Notes: generated by a model not told the origin, from the sequence alone. Numbered from the stretch's first letter, positions 8,986 through 17,990 are shown. The stretch is DNA of 64,000 nt from Pseudocitrobacter cyperus (GCF_039889165.1 NZ_JAYMYY010000002.1:434001-498000), one strand, 5' to 3'. Numbers and translations: made by a program.

Positions 8986-11900
8986 ATGACCGATATCAAA
9001 AAGCCTGACCTGAAATTTATCCTCCATCAGCCCTCTATAGCACAAACATATGTCGACGGAGCCAATCTCAATATACTCGCCAGCCTTATGCTGCCATTCA
9101 GTATACGAGCCTTCAATGTTATCCCTAACAACCTGAACAAAGGTACCGAACTGGCGAACAACACAGGCCAGGATGGTGTGTCTGGCATACCATCGCCGCT
9201 GGAAGTTATTGAACTGGCGTCGAGTTCCAGGCTTTCTACACAGCCCCAGGACACGCGCACCGTGCCTGTCGGCATCAAAAGCAGTTTGAATCCTGGCGCA
9301 CCCACGCTCTTAGCGAGCAAAGAATCGTCGACGGATGACGATGTCGGCGGCGACGGTGCCTTCCCGCTCACCGCCAGTGACGTCGCCAGCCTCAAGAATC
9401 TCGTCAACGGGCTTGAAGGCGGTGAAGACAACGATGCTCTCGGGATCCGCGATCTTGAAGGTACCGGCAATAACCGTGTTTACCTTAACTATGGTTCGGC
9501 CGATCAGCCGTTCATACGACTCACCGACGCGCATTATGGCGCCTGGAATGAGACAACTCACAACCGCGACATCAATCCCCTGTTCTCCGGGCTGGATCCG
9601 CGTGCCATCAGCAACATCCTTGGCGCACAGGAAGCAAACCTCTCCGGCAACGCCGCTGGCGTGAACAGCTTGTTCACGGCCTTCGGTCAGTACTTCGATC
9701 ACGGTCTCGATTTTCTCGGAAAGGGAGGTAACGGAACGATTCAGATTGGCGCTCCGGGTTCGTTTCCAAATCCTGCGGATCTGACTCGTGGCACCGTTGA
9801 TAGCGTAGATGCCAATGGTATTCCGCAGCATCTCAACAAGACATCCCCCTTCGCAGACCAGAATCAGACTTATGGCTCGAACGAACTCGTCGGCCAGTTC
9901 CTGCGTGAGGGCAACGGGCTGGGCGGATTTACGGGCAAGCTGTTAGAGGGCGGAATAGATCCATCCAATCCGGATTTCAGGCTGCTGCCTACGCTTAGGG
10001 AGCTGATCCTGCATCACTGGAACAACAACACGCAGTTTACCGACAACTCACTGCCGGGCGATCACAGCGTGGCCTTTCAGGAGTACTTCGCCGGGTTGGT
10101 CGACAGCAATGGCGTGATCAACCAATCGATGCTCCCTGCCATGACCTCTAATTTTATGGGAAGCGGCTTCGCGCTACTGCTCGACACCAACCCCTTCATC
10201 AACCTGCTCGACCACTACGTGGCGGGTGATGGACGGGCGAACGAGAATATTGCACTCACCGCTATTCATAACATCTGGGAGCGGAATCACAACTTCCATG
10301 TCAACGGGTTGCTTGACGCCGGATTTGAAGGAACCGCTGAAGAGCTTTTCCAGGCAGCCAAGATAATCAACGAGGCTGAATATCAGCGCGTGATTTACAC
10401 CGACTTTGCCGACAAGTTGCTGGGTGGGATGAGAGGTACGGGCGATCACGGCTTCGCCGGGTACAATCCGGAAGTGGATGCACGCGTCTCGCACGAGTTC
10501 GCAACGGCTGCTTACCGGTTCGGCCATTCGCTGATAGGGCAGACACTGACAGTGCTCGACGCTCAGGGCAATGCAACGCAGGTACCGCTGTTCGACGCGT
10601 TCCTCAACCCAACCAACGATACGAGCGCGTTCACCTTCCCCAAAGCGCAACTGCCTTACTCTCCGCAGCCAGGCTATGAGCAACTGGGTGCTGCCGGGAT
10701 TATTGCCGGTGGTGTTGTCCAGCAAGCGGAAGAAGTCGACGTCAATATCGTCGATGCTGTCCGAAACGACCTCGTTCGTATGAGTGCTGACGTGTTCGCC
10801 TTCGACGTCGCCCGCGAGTGGGACGTCGGTTTAGGTTCGATGAACCAGATCCGGGCAGACCTGATGGCCTCTCTCGATCCGTATGTGCAGGAGGCAGTGA
10901 GCTTTGCCGGCTCCCTCACACCCTACAGTTCGTGGGAGGACTTCCAGGCGCGGAACAATCTCAGCGACACCGTCATTGGGCAATTCAGGCAGGCTTATCC
11001 CGACCTCGTGCTGGAAGAGTCTCAAATTGCAGGCTTCCTGGCAGCTAACCCTGGCTATAAATTCATCAATGGAAATACCGTCAAAGGCATCGACAGAGTT
11101 GACCTGTTCGTTGGCGGACTCGCCGAGAAACACATCAATGGCGGTGTGGTTGGCCAGACTTTCTGGGCCATCATCCACGAGCAACTTGACCGGCTTCAGG
11201 AAGGTGACCGGCTGTATTATCTCGACCGCGTGGAGCATCTCGACCTCTATGAGATCATGGAGGAGCAGGGCTTTGCCGGGATTGTGGCACGCAACACGGG
11301 CCTGACCAATCTTCCTGAGAATATCTTCGGGACGAGCCAGCTCGATAACCCGCCGGTTGTCGTCGGCCACAACCTCGCCCTTAATGGCGGGAGTGGCAAT
11401 GATCTCCTCAATGGTGGGTCTGGCAACGACGTCCTCAATGGCGCTGGCGGCAACGACACGCTCAATGGTGGGGCTGGTAATGACACACTCAACGGCGGCG
11501 CTGGCGCTGATGTGATGAAGGGCGGTATTGGGAATGACACCTATATCGTTGATAATAAAGGTGATACCGTCACGGAAGATCGTAATAGCGGGACGGATAT
11601 TGTCCAGACCACCCTACAGAATTACACGTTGACCAATAACCTCGAAACACTGGTGTTCAGCGGGGTGGGCACGTTCACCGGCAGAGGGAATGCCATTGCC
11701 AACACCATCAACGGTGGCAACGGTAATGACTTTTTGTATGGAATGGGAGGAAACGATCAACTGAACGGCGGGGCCGGAAATGACTCACTTGATGGTGGTG
11801 ACGGCGCCGATAACCTTCAGGGCGGAGCCGGTAACGATAAAATCGCAGGCGGAGCGGGTAACGATAGGATCGATGGTGGCCAGGGCGCTGATAACATGGC

Positions 11901-12180
11901 TGGTGGTTCCGGGAATGACACCTTCGTCTTTAGCACAGGCTTTGGACGAGACCGTATTACCAACGGTTTCGACAGTAATCCCGGCGGTGGACAGGATCTC
12001 CTTGATTTGAATCTATTAGGCATTAGCGCGGCGAATTTTGCCAGCAGCGTCACGATTGCCGGAGGAGCCGGTAACAGTACCGTGATTACCATCGGCAATC
12101 CGCTTAATGGCAATGTCATTACTTTAGAAAACGTAAATGCTAACAGCGTCAATATTAACGATTTTATTCTAATCGGATAA
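8986..12180 (+). CDS. Animal-type heme peroxidase with C-terminal RTX calcium-binding repeats
   Basis: A 1064-residue, probably exported heme enzyme of the peroxidase-cyclooxygenase (myeloperoxidase-like) superfamily. Residues about 140-680 carry the heme domain. GQYFDHGLDF holds the distal His239 with Gln235 and Asp238, as in myeloperoxidase; WERNHNFH holds the catalytic Arg433; AYRFGHSLI holds the proximal His514. Two blocks of glycine/aspartate nonapeptides (about 800-855 and 907-990) are RTX beta-roll repeats, and the tail ending NINDFILIG resembles a type I secretion signal. No N-terminal signal peptide is seen. The position of the myeloperoxidase calcium ligand after the distal His (DHD) is Gly here. 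The start at 8986 is preceded by GAGAG at eight bases; 8980 is too close. No ABC exporter, membrane-fusion or TolC gene is in the window. Substrate unknown. Confidence 0.88.
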   Translation: MTDIKKPDLKFILHQPSIAQTYVDGANLNILASLMLPFSIRAFNVIPNNLNKGTELANNTGQDGVSGIPSPLEVIELASSSRLSTQPQDTRTVPVGIKSSLNPGAPTLLASKESSTDDDVGGDGAFPLTASDVASLKNLVNGLEGGEDNDALGIRDLEGTGNNRVYLNYGSADQPFIRLTDAHYGAWNETTHNRDINPLFSGLDPRAISNILGAQEANLSGNAAGVNSLFTAFGQYFDHGLDFLGKGGNGTIQIGAPGSFPNPADLTRGTVDSVDANGIPQHLNKTSPFADQNQTYGSNELVGQFLREGNGLGGFTGKLLEGGIDPSNPDFRLLPTLRELILHHWNNNTQFTDNSLPGDHSVAFQEYFAGLVDSNGVINQSMLPAMTSNFMGSGFALLLDTNPFINLLDHYVAGDGRANENIALTAIHNIWERNHNFHVNGLLDAGFEGTAEELFQAAKIINEAEYQRVIYTDFADKLLGGMRGTGDHGFAGYNPEVDARVSHEFATAAYRFGHSLIGQTLTVLDAQGNATQVPLFDAFLNPTNDTSAFTFPKAQLPYSPQPGYEQLGAAGIIAGGVVQQAEEVDVNIVDAVRNDLVRMSADVFAFDVAREWDVGLGSMNQIRADLMASLDPYVQEAVSFAGSLTPYSSWEDFQARNNLSDTVIGQFRQAYPDLVLEESQIAGFLAANPGYKFINGNTVKGIDRVDLFVGGLAEKHINGGVVGQTFWAIIHEQLDRLQEGDRLYYLDRVEHLDLYEIMEEQGFAGIVARNTGLTNLPENIFGTSQLDNPPVVVGHNLALNGGSGNDLLNGGSGNDVLNGAGGNDTLNGGAGNDTLNGGAGADVMKGGIGNDTYIVDNKGDTVTEDRNSGTDIVQTTLQNYTLTNNLETLVFSGVGTFTGRGNAIANTINGGNGNDFLYGMGGNDQLNGGAGNDSLDGGDGADNLQGGAGNDKIAGGAGNDRIDGGQGADNMAGGSGNDTFVFSTGFGRDRITNGFDSNPGGGQDLLDLNLLGISAANFASSVTIAGGAGNSTVITIGNPLNGNVITLENVNANSVNINDFILIG

Positions 12181-12194
12181 GAGGAAGACCCTGT

Positions 12195-12222
12195 CGCGCC
12201 AGCATATGCCTGTGCTGGCGCG
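12195..12222 (+). terminator. Hairpin after the RTX-peroxidase gene
   Basis: CGCGCCAGCA-N8-TGCTGGCGCG is a strong ten-base-pair stem 14 bases after the stop codon, extendable by flanking GACCC/GGGTC. There is no clear T run, so termination efficiency is uncertain. Confidence 0.5.
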
Positions 12223-12361
12223 TGGGTCAAATACTCAGAGCGTTGATATCCCGGTAGTGGGTGACTCGGATGAGGGAAAACCAACGTGTCTCTGGTATTG
12301 AAGGATTTCACGAGCATTCAGACACTGAGCATGCTGTAACAATGTGCGCTTATCACAAAAA

Positions 12362-12450
12362 CTTTCGATAACCTCCATTTTCTTTCGATCTTTCGTTTGT
12401 ACGATCAAAATCACAAAACAAACTTACGAAACCCTATACATTCTTTCGAA
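12362..12450. promoter_or_regulatory. gat operon control region with CTTTCG repeats (probable GatR operators)
   Basis: CTTTCGAT at 12362 and 12382, CTTTCGTT at 12390 and CTTTCGAA at 12443 lie in the 100 bases before gatY. The same CTTTCG core recurs before gatR. Repeated short direct sites of this kind are typical of DeoR-family operators. Assignment to GatR is inferred from the shared motif and the adjacent repressor gene. Confidence 0.55.
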
Positions 12451-12479
12451 GAACTCAAGCGAAACGATTCGGAGGAAGG

Positions 12480-13334
12480 ATGTTTATCATTTCAAGCAAA
12501 ACGATGCTTAAGAAAGCACAGCGCGAAGGTTATGCGGTACCTGCTTTCAACATCCATAATCTTGAGACCCTACAGGTCGTGGTAGAAACGGCAGCAGAGC
12601 TACGCTCCCCGCTGATCGTTTCCGGAACACCCGGAACCTTCAGCTATGCGGGAACAGGCAATATTGTTGCCATCGCAGGCGAACTGGCGAAAGAGTGGCA
12701 TCACCCCCTCGCAATCCACCTCGATCATCATGAAAGCGCAACGGATATTGAAGCCAGGGTCGCCTGCGGCATCAGATCAGTCATGATCGACGGCTCGCAC
12801 CTGACGTTAACGGACAATATCGCGTTGGTAAGGCGAGTGGTCGAATACTGCCAGCGCTACGACGTCAGCGTTGAAGCGGAACTTGGTCGATTAGGCGGAC
12901 AGGAAGATGACCTGATCGTCGATGGCAAAGACGCACTCTATACCAATCCTGAACAGGCTCGCACATTCGTCGAGAAAACGGGCATTGACTCGCTTGCCGT
13001 TGCAATTGGCACCGCCCATGGCCTCTATACAGCAGAGCCTAAATTAGATTTTGAACGCCTGGCGGAAATTCGCCAGTGTGTCGATATTCCCCTCGTCCTT
13101 CATGGCGCATCAGGGCTTTCAACACACGATATTCAGCGCGCAATCTCACTGGGAATTTGCAAGGTCAACGTAGCGACAGAACTGAAAATCGCCTTCTCAG
13201 ATGCCCTCAAACACTATTTTAACGCCCATACCGAGGCCAACGATCCGCGTCACTACATGATGCCCGCCAAAGCGGCCATGAAAGAGGTGGTGCGTAAAGT
13301 CATCGCAGACTGCGGATGCGAAGGAAAAATGTAG
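12480..13334 (+). CDS. gatY: D-tagatose-1,6-bisphosphate aldolase catalytic subunit GatY
   Basis: Class II, zinc-dependent aldolase that cleaves tagatose 1,6-bisphosphate to glyceraldehyde-3-phosphate and dihydroxyacetone phosphate, closing galactitol breakdown. The 284-residue protein has IHLDHHES, with Asp82 as catalytic acid and His83 as zinc ligand, then GTAHG and LHGASGL carrying the other zinc histidines. It resembles GatY more than KbaY along its length. The start follows a strong GGAGGA site. First gene of the gat operon; it needs GatZ for full activity and stability. Confidence 0.95.
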   Translation: MFIISSKTMLKKAQREGYAVPAFNIHNLETLQVVVETAAELRSPLIVSGTPGTFSYAGTGNIVAIAGELAKEWHHPLAIHLDHHESATDIEARVACGIRSVMIDGSHLTLTDNIALVRRVVEYCQRYDVSVEAELGRLGGQEDDLIVDGKDALYTNPEQARTFVEKTGIDSLAVAIGTAHGLYTAEPKLDFERLAEIRQCVDIPLVLHGASGLSTHDIQRAISLGICKVNVATELKIAFSDALKHYFNAHTEANDPRHYMMPAKAAMKEVVRKVIADCGCEGKM

Positions 13335-13382
13335 TGATTTTTAAAGCATGTTGAAAAAAAACAAAAGATATCGGAGAGAGAA

Positions 13383-14654
13383 GTGAAAGAGATAATTTTA
13401 CGCCATAAAGCAGGTGAACATCTTGGCATTTGCTCGGTCTGTTCAGCGCATCCTTTAGTCATCGAATCTGCACTGCGCTTCGATTTGGCTACAGATAATA
13501 AGGTTCTGATTGAAGCGACTTCAAATCAGGTCAATCAATTTGGCGGCTACACCGGCATGAAGCCCGCCGACTTTCGTGATTTTGTTTATAGCATTGCAAA
13601 AAATATCGGCTTCCCTCATGAACGGCTAATTTTGGGTGGCGATCACCTGGGGCCAAACTGCTGGCAAAATGAACCCGCGGCGGAAGCAATGAAAAAATCG
13701 GTGGATCTGATTAAAGCCTATGTTGCCGCCGGATTCAGCAAAATCCATCTTGATGCTTCGATGTCCTGTGCTGATGATCCCACGCCGCTCAGGCCAGAGG
13801 TTGTCGCCCAGCGCGCAGCGCTACTCTGCCAGGCTGCTGAGGAAACGGCGACGGATGAGCAAAAACGTAACCTGACCTATGTTATTGGCACCGAAGTTCC
13901 GGTTCCCGGAGGAGAGGCCTCAACGATTGGCACAGTCCACGTCACTCATGAACAGGATGCCGCCAATACGCTGGAAACGCATCAAACAGCCTTCCGCGCA
14001 TTAGGGCTGGAGGATGCCCTTACCCGGGTGATTGCCATTGTCGTTCAGCCCGGAGTCGAGTTCGACCACACGCAAATAATTCATTACCAGCCAGAAGCAG
14101 CCCAGGCGCTTTCATCCTGGATTAAAACGACCCCCATGGTGTATGAAGCACACTCAACCGACTACCAGACTCGCCAGGCTTACCGCGAGCTGGTGCGCGA
14201 TCACTACGCCATTCTGAAAGTTGGCCCGGCGCTCACCTTCGCCTTGCGCGAAGCCATTTTTGCGCTTGCTCAAATGGAGAATGAAATCATTTCTCCTGAG
14301 CAACGTAGCAGAATACTGGAAGTCATTGACGAAGTTATGCTCAACGAACCCGGCTACTGGAAAAAGTACTATCGCCCGACGTGGAGCCAGGCGATGGTCG
14401 ATATTCACTTTAGTTTGTCAGACCGGATTCGTTACTACTGGCCGCATCCGCGTATTCAACAAAGCGTTGAGAAATTGCTCGCAAACCTCGGGGGCATCTC
14501 AATACCGTTGGGGTTAATCAGCCAGTTTATGCCCGTTCAGTTTGAACGCCTTTCCGAAGGAACACTGACGGCTACGCCACACGATCTCATTATCGACAAA
14601 ATCCAGGATGTACTCCGCGCCTACCGTTTTGGTTGTGTGCTGGATGCGGCCTGA
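13383..14654 (+). CDS. gatZ: Tagatose-bisphosphate aldolase accessory subunit GatZ
   Basis: Non-catalytic partner that stabilises GatY. The 423-residue protein matches E. coli GatZ (420) from KEIILRHKAGEHLGICSVCS onward, including LGGDHLGPNCWQ near residue 83 and the VVQPGVEFDH block. It starts with GTG behind GGAGAG. It lies 48 bases after gatY and 14 before gatA, in one transcription unit. Confidence 0.95.
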   Translation: MKEIILRHKAGEHLGICSVCSAHPLVIESALRFDLATDNKVLIEATSNQVNQFGGYTGMKPADFRDFVYSIAKNIGFPHERLILGGDHLGPNCWQNEPAAEAMKKSVDLIKAYVAAGFSKIHLDASMSCADDPTPLRPEVVAQRAALLCQAAEETATDEQKRNLTYVIGTEVPVPGGEASTIGTVHVTHEQDAANTLETHQTAFRALGLEDALTRVIAIVVQPGVEFDHTQIIHYQPEAAQALSSWIKTTPMVYEAHSTDYQTRQAYRELVRDHYAILKVGPALTFALREAIFALAQMENEIISPEQRSRILEVIDEVMLNEPGYWKKYYRPTWSQAMVDIHFSLSDRIRYYWPHPRIQQSVEKLLANLGGISIPLGLISQFMPVQFERLSEGTLTATPHDLIIDKIQDVLRAYRFGCVLDAA

Positions 14655-14668
14655 AAACCGGAGAGTTT

Positions 14669-15133
14669 ATGAGCCAACTATTTGTTCGCACAGGTATTCA
14701 CTTTAGCTCACGCCAGCAAGCATTGACGCATATTGGCGAAGAGATGGTGGCAAAAGGTGTCGTCCATGACACCTACCCACAGGCGCTCATTGAGCGGGAG
14801 GCAATATTTCCGACGGGGATTGCGTTAGAAAAGCATGCGGTTGCGATTCCACACTGCGAAGCAACTCATGCAAAGTCACCCGCTATCTATCTTATTCGCC
14901 CGAATAACCCCGTGAGTTTCCAGCAGGCAGATGATGATGAAGAGATTGCCGTATCGCTCATTATCGCGTTGATCGTTGAAAACCCGACTGCGCAACTCAA
15001 ACTGCTGCGCCGCTTATTTGGAGAACTGCAAAACCCGGACACGCTTGACGCCTTGCTAAGCGCATCTGATTCCGAGCTGGCAACGCTTTTTCAAAACACA
15101 ATCCTTGAACCTGCGCCCTGCGCACAGGCTTGA
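14669..15133 (+). CDS. gatA: Galactitol PTS enzyme IIA, GatA
   Basis: Cytoplasmic phosphocarrier of the galactitol phosphotransferase system: takes phosphate from HPr and passes it to GatB. It has 154 residues of the fructose/mannitol IIA fold, with the phospho-accepting His62 in the AIPHCEA motif. An upstream in-frame start at 14633 overlaps gatZ and lacks homology, so the ATG behind GGAGAG is used. Slightly longer than E. coli GatA (150). Confidence 0.95.
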   Translation: MSQLFVRTGIHFSSRQQALTHIGEEMVAKGVVHDTYPQALIEREAIFPTGIALEKHAVAIPHCEATHAKSPAIYLIRPNNPVSFQQADDDEEIAVSLIIALIVENPTAQLKLLRRLFGELQNPDTLDALLSASDSELATLFQNTILEPAPCAQA

Positions 15134-15162
15134 TAATAAACAGATAATAAAGGGAATATCCG

Positions 15163-15447
15163 ATGAAACGTAAAGTAATTGTGGCATGTGGCGGTGCGGT
15201 AGCAACCTCAACAATGGCGGCTGAAGAGATAAAAGAACTTTGCGATGCCAATAATATCAACCTCGATCTTGTGCAGTGCCGGGTTACAGAAATCGAAACC
15301 TATATGGATGGCGCCGACCTCATCTGTACCACAGCCCGCGTCGATCGTACTTTTGGCGATATTCCCGTCGTACATGGGATGCCGTTCGTCTCTGGCGTGG
15401 GTATCGAAGCCTTACAACAAAAAATCCTGACCATCCTGAAGGGGTAA
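15163..15447 (+). CDS. gatB: Galactitol PTS enzyme IIB, GatB
   Basis: Phosphocysteine carrier of the galactitol PTS: 94 residues with the P-loop-like VACGGAVATST motif, where Cys9 carries the phosphate between GatA and the sugar bound to GatC. Length and sequence match E. coli GatB. It is separated from gatC by four bases, so translation is probably coupled. Confidence 0.96.
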   Translation: MKRKVIVACGGAVATSTMAAEEIKELCDANNINLDLVQCRVTEIETYMDGADLICTTARVDRTFGDIPVVHGMPFVSGVGIEALQQKILTILKG

Positions 15448-15451
15448 CGCC

Positions 15452-16825
15452 ATGTTTAGCGAAATCATGCGTTATATCCTCGACTTAGGCCCAACGGTAA
15501 TGCTGCCGCTGGTGATTATCATTTTTTCAAAGCTGTTGGGGATGAAAATTGGGGACTGCTTCAAATCGGGTCTTCATATCGGCATTGGCTTTGTCGGGAT
15601 TGGGCTGGTCATTGGCCTGATGCTGGATTCTATTGGGCCAGCCGCGAAAGCGATGGCCGAACATTTCCAGATTAACCTGCATGTCATTGATATCGGCTGG
15701 CCCGGCTCCTCCCCGATGACCTGGGCATCACAAATTGCCCTCATCGCGATCCCCCTGGCGATTGGCGTCAATATCCTGATGCTGATCACCAGGATGACGC
15801 GAGTAGTAAACGTTGATATCTGGAATATCTGGCACATGACCTTCACCGGCGCCATGCTCCACCTGGCAACGGGTTCTTACTGGTTAGGTATTCTGGGCGT
15901 CGTGGTTCATGCGGCATTCGTCTACAAACTCGGCGACTGGTTTGCTAAAGACACTCGCGACTTCTTTGGTCTTGAAGGTATCGCTATACCGCACGGCTCT
16001 TCCGCATACCTCGGCCCGATTGCAGTTCTGGTCGATACCCTTATCGAAAAAATCCCTGGCCTCAATCGTATTCATTTCAGCGCCGATGATGTACAAAAAC
16101 GCTTCGGGCCTTTCGGCGAACCCGTCACCGTAGGCTTTGTAATGGGGCTGGTGATTGGCATGCTCGCGGGCTACGACGTGAAGGGCGTACTGCAACTGGC
16201 CGTGAAAACCGCCGCAGTGATGCTGCTGATGCCGCGCGTAATTAAACCCATCATGGACGGGCTAACGCCTATCGCAAAGCATGCGCGTAAGCGCCTACAG
16301 GCAAAATTTGGCGGGCAAGAGTTTTTGATTGGTCTCGATCCTGCGCTGCTACTCGGCCATACATCGGTGGTTTCAGCCAGCCTGATATTCATCCCTCTTA
16401 CCATCCTGGTCGCCGTGCTGGTGCCAGGCAACCAGGTACTGCCATTTGGCGATCTTGCGACGATTGGCTTCTTTGTTGCCATGGCCGTTGCAGTCCACCA
16501 GGGCAATCTGTTCCGCACACTGATCTCTGGCGTCATTATCATGGGAATTACCTTGTGGATTGCCACGCAAACTATCGGTCTGCATACGCAACTGGCTGCG
16601 AATGCCGGGGCGTTAAAAGCGGGTGGAATGGTGGCGTCGATGGATCAGGGGGGCTCGCCAATCACCTGGTTGCTGATTCAACTCTTCACCTGGCAAAACG
16701 TTGTGGGCTTCGTGGTTATCGCCGCAATCTATTTTACCGGGGTGCTCCTTACCTGGCGTCGGGCACGTAATTTCACCGCTGTGGAAAAAGCGGCGGCAAT
16801 AACAGAAAGCCAGACCTCCTCTTAA
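15452..16825 (+). CDS. gatC: Galactitol PTS permease enzyme IIC, GatC
   Basis: Inner-membrane channel of the galactitol PTS that brings in galactitol as galactitol-1-phosphate. The 457-residue, strongly hydrophobic protein has about nine to ten membrane segments. It carries the conserved GWPGSSPMTWASQIAL, EGIAIPHG and GGQEFLIGLDPALLLGHT blocks of the IIC-Gat family. The C-terminal tail after LTWRRARNF differs from E. coli. A G+C hairpin with a T-rich tail follows before gatD. Confidence 0.96.
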   Translation: MFSEIMRYILDLGPTVMLPLVIIIFSKLLGMKIGDCFKSGLHIGIGFVGIGLVIGLMLDSIGPAAKAMAEHFQINLHVIDIGWPGSSPMTWASQIALIAIPLAIGVNILMLITRMTRVVNVDIWNIWHMTFTGAMLHLATGSYWLGILGVVVHAAFVYKLGDWFAKDTRDFFGLEGIAIPHGSSAYLGPIAVLVDTLIEKIPGLNRIHFSADDVQKRFGPFGEPVTVGFVMGLVIGMLAGYDVKGVLQLAVKTAAVMLLMPRVIKPIMDGLTPIAKHARKRLQAKFGGQEFLIGLDPALLLGHTSVVSASLIFIPLTILVAVLVPGNQVLPFGDLATIGFFVAMAVAVHQGNLFRTLISGVIIMGITLWIATQTIGLHTQLAANAGALKAGGMVASMDQGGSPITWLLIQLFTWQNVVGFVVIAAIYFTGVLLTWRRARNFTAVEKAAAITESQTSS

Positions 16826-16830
16826 TTTCA

Positions 16831-16858
16831 GGGGAGCAACTGCTCCCCCCTTTCTTTT
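16831..16858 (+). terminator. Terminator-like hairpin between gatC and gatD
   Basis: GGGGAGCA-AC-TGCTCCCC followed by CCTTTCTTTT, six bases after the gatC stop and inside the operon. It could partly terminate or shield the upstream mRNA, lowering gatD expression relative to the PTS genes. Confidence 0.55.
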
Positions 16859-16871
16859 ACTGGAGAATATT

Positions 16872-17915
16872 ATGAAATCAGTGGTGATTCACGCTGAGGG
16901 AGACGTGCGCGTTGAAGAACGCCCAGTGCCGCAACTGGCAGCCGGAGATGATGTACTGGTTAAAGTGGTCAGCTCAGGGTTATGTGGCTCAGATATCCCC
17001 CGAATCTTCGCACGCGGCGCGCATTATTACCCTATAACGCTGGGGCATGAGTTTAGTGGCTATGTTGAAAGTTATGGCGCTGACGTCACGGACATTCAGC
17101 CGGGCGATGCTGTTGCTTGTGTGCCTTTACTTCCCTGCTTCCACTGCCCACAGTGCGAACGTGGATACTTCTCACTTTGTAAGAAGTATCAGTTTGTCGG
17201 TTCGCGCAGCGAAGGGGGAAATGCCGAGTACATCGTTGTGAAGCGGGCAAATCTTTTCCGCCTGCCTTCAGATATGCCGATTGAAGATGGGGCGTTTATC
17301 GAGCCAATTACAGTGGGCCTTCATGCATTTCAGCTAGCTCAAGGCTGTGAAGGTAAAAACGTCATTATCGTCGGCGCAGGGACAATTGGATTGCTGGCGC
17401 TACAGTGCGCCCGGGAATTAGGCGCAAAAAGTGTTACGGCCATTGATATCAACCCACAAAAACTGATGCTGGCAAAAGAACTGGGTGCCACGCATATCTT
17501 TAATAGCCGGGAGATGACCACCGGGGAGATGACCTCCTCCATGTCTGATTTTCAGTTTGACCAACTGGTGCTGGAAACAGCGGGGACGCCGCAAACGGTT
17601 TCTCTTGCCATTGAGATTGCCGGGCCACGAGCACAACTGGCTTTAGTAGGGACGCTTCATCACGACCTGACGCTAACATCCAACATTTTCGGGCAAATAT
17701 TGCGTAAAGAACTCACTCTGCTCGGCAGTTGGATGAACTATTCCGCCCCCTGGCCGGGTAAAGAATGGGAAATTGCCGCGCGTTTATTAGCCGAAAAACG
17801 TCTACAACTGGAGCCGCTTATCGCCCACCGAGGCGATGCAGAGAGTTTCGCCAGAGCGGTAAAAGCGCTGAACGGTGCCCCAATGCAGGGCAAAATTCTC
17901 CTTAATCTCGCCTGA
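16872..17915 (+). CDS. gatD: Galactitol-1-phosphate 5-dehydrogenase GatD
   Basis: Zinc- and NAD-dependent oxidation of galactitol-1-phosphate to tagatose-6-phosphate. The 347-residue medium-chain dehydrogenase has catalytic zinc ligands Cys38 (GLCGSD) and His59-Glu60 (GHEFSG). A structural zinc cluster is formed by Cys89, Cys92, Cys95 and Cys103, and the NAD-binding VGAGTIGLL motif is near residue 167. Next pathway steps are a 6-phosphofructokinase and GatYZ. Last structural gene of the operon. Confidence 0.95.
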   Translation: MKSVVIHAEGDVRVEERPVPQLAAGDDVLVKVVSSGLCGSDIPRIFARGAHYYPITLGHEFSGYVESYGADVTDIQPGDAVACVPLLPCFHCPQCERGYFSLCKKYQFVGSRSEGGNAEYIVVKRANLFRLPSDMPIEDGAFIEPITVGLHAFQLAQGCEGKNVIIVGAGTIGLLALQCARELGAKSVTAIDINPQKLMLAKELGATHIFNSREMTTGEMTSSMSDFQFDQLVLETAGTPQTVSLAIEIAGPRAQLALVGTLHHDLTLTSNIFGQILRKELTLLGSWMNYSAPWPGKEWEIAARLLAEKRLQLEPLIAHRGDAESFARAVKALNGAPMQGKILLNLA

Positions 17916-17920
17916 GAACA

Positions 17921-17949
17921 TGAGCCAGCAACCTGCGCTGGCTCACATT
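17921..17949 (+). terminator. Hairpin terminator after gatD
   Basis: Perfect nine-base stem TGAGCCAGC/GCTGGCTCA, with a CATTTACTTT tail, six bases beyond the gatD stop. It separates the structural genes from gatR, although the T run is weak. Confidence 0.6.
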
Positions 17950-17951
17950 TA

Positions 17952-17990
17952 CTTTCGAAATTTGACGTTCACCTTTCGCAATCCTTCGAT
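17952..17990. promoter_or_regulatory. CTTTCG repeats before gatR (probable autoregulatory operator)
   Basis: CTTTCGAA (17952), CTTTCGCA (17973) and CCTTCGAT (17983) repeat the motif found before gatY. They lie 35-75 bases upstream of the gatR start, suggesting the repressor controls itself as well as the operon. Confidence 0.5.

Noticed and set aside
11385..11960. Possible tandem DNA repeat array or CRISPR-like periodicity
   Set aside because: The 27-base periodicity is explained by RTX nonapeptide codons in the peroxidase; there are no identical repeats with unique spacers.
12395..12420. CRP-like site before gatY
   Set aside because: TGTAC and TCACA half-sites are eight rather than six bases apart, so the match is too weak.
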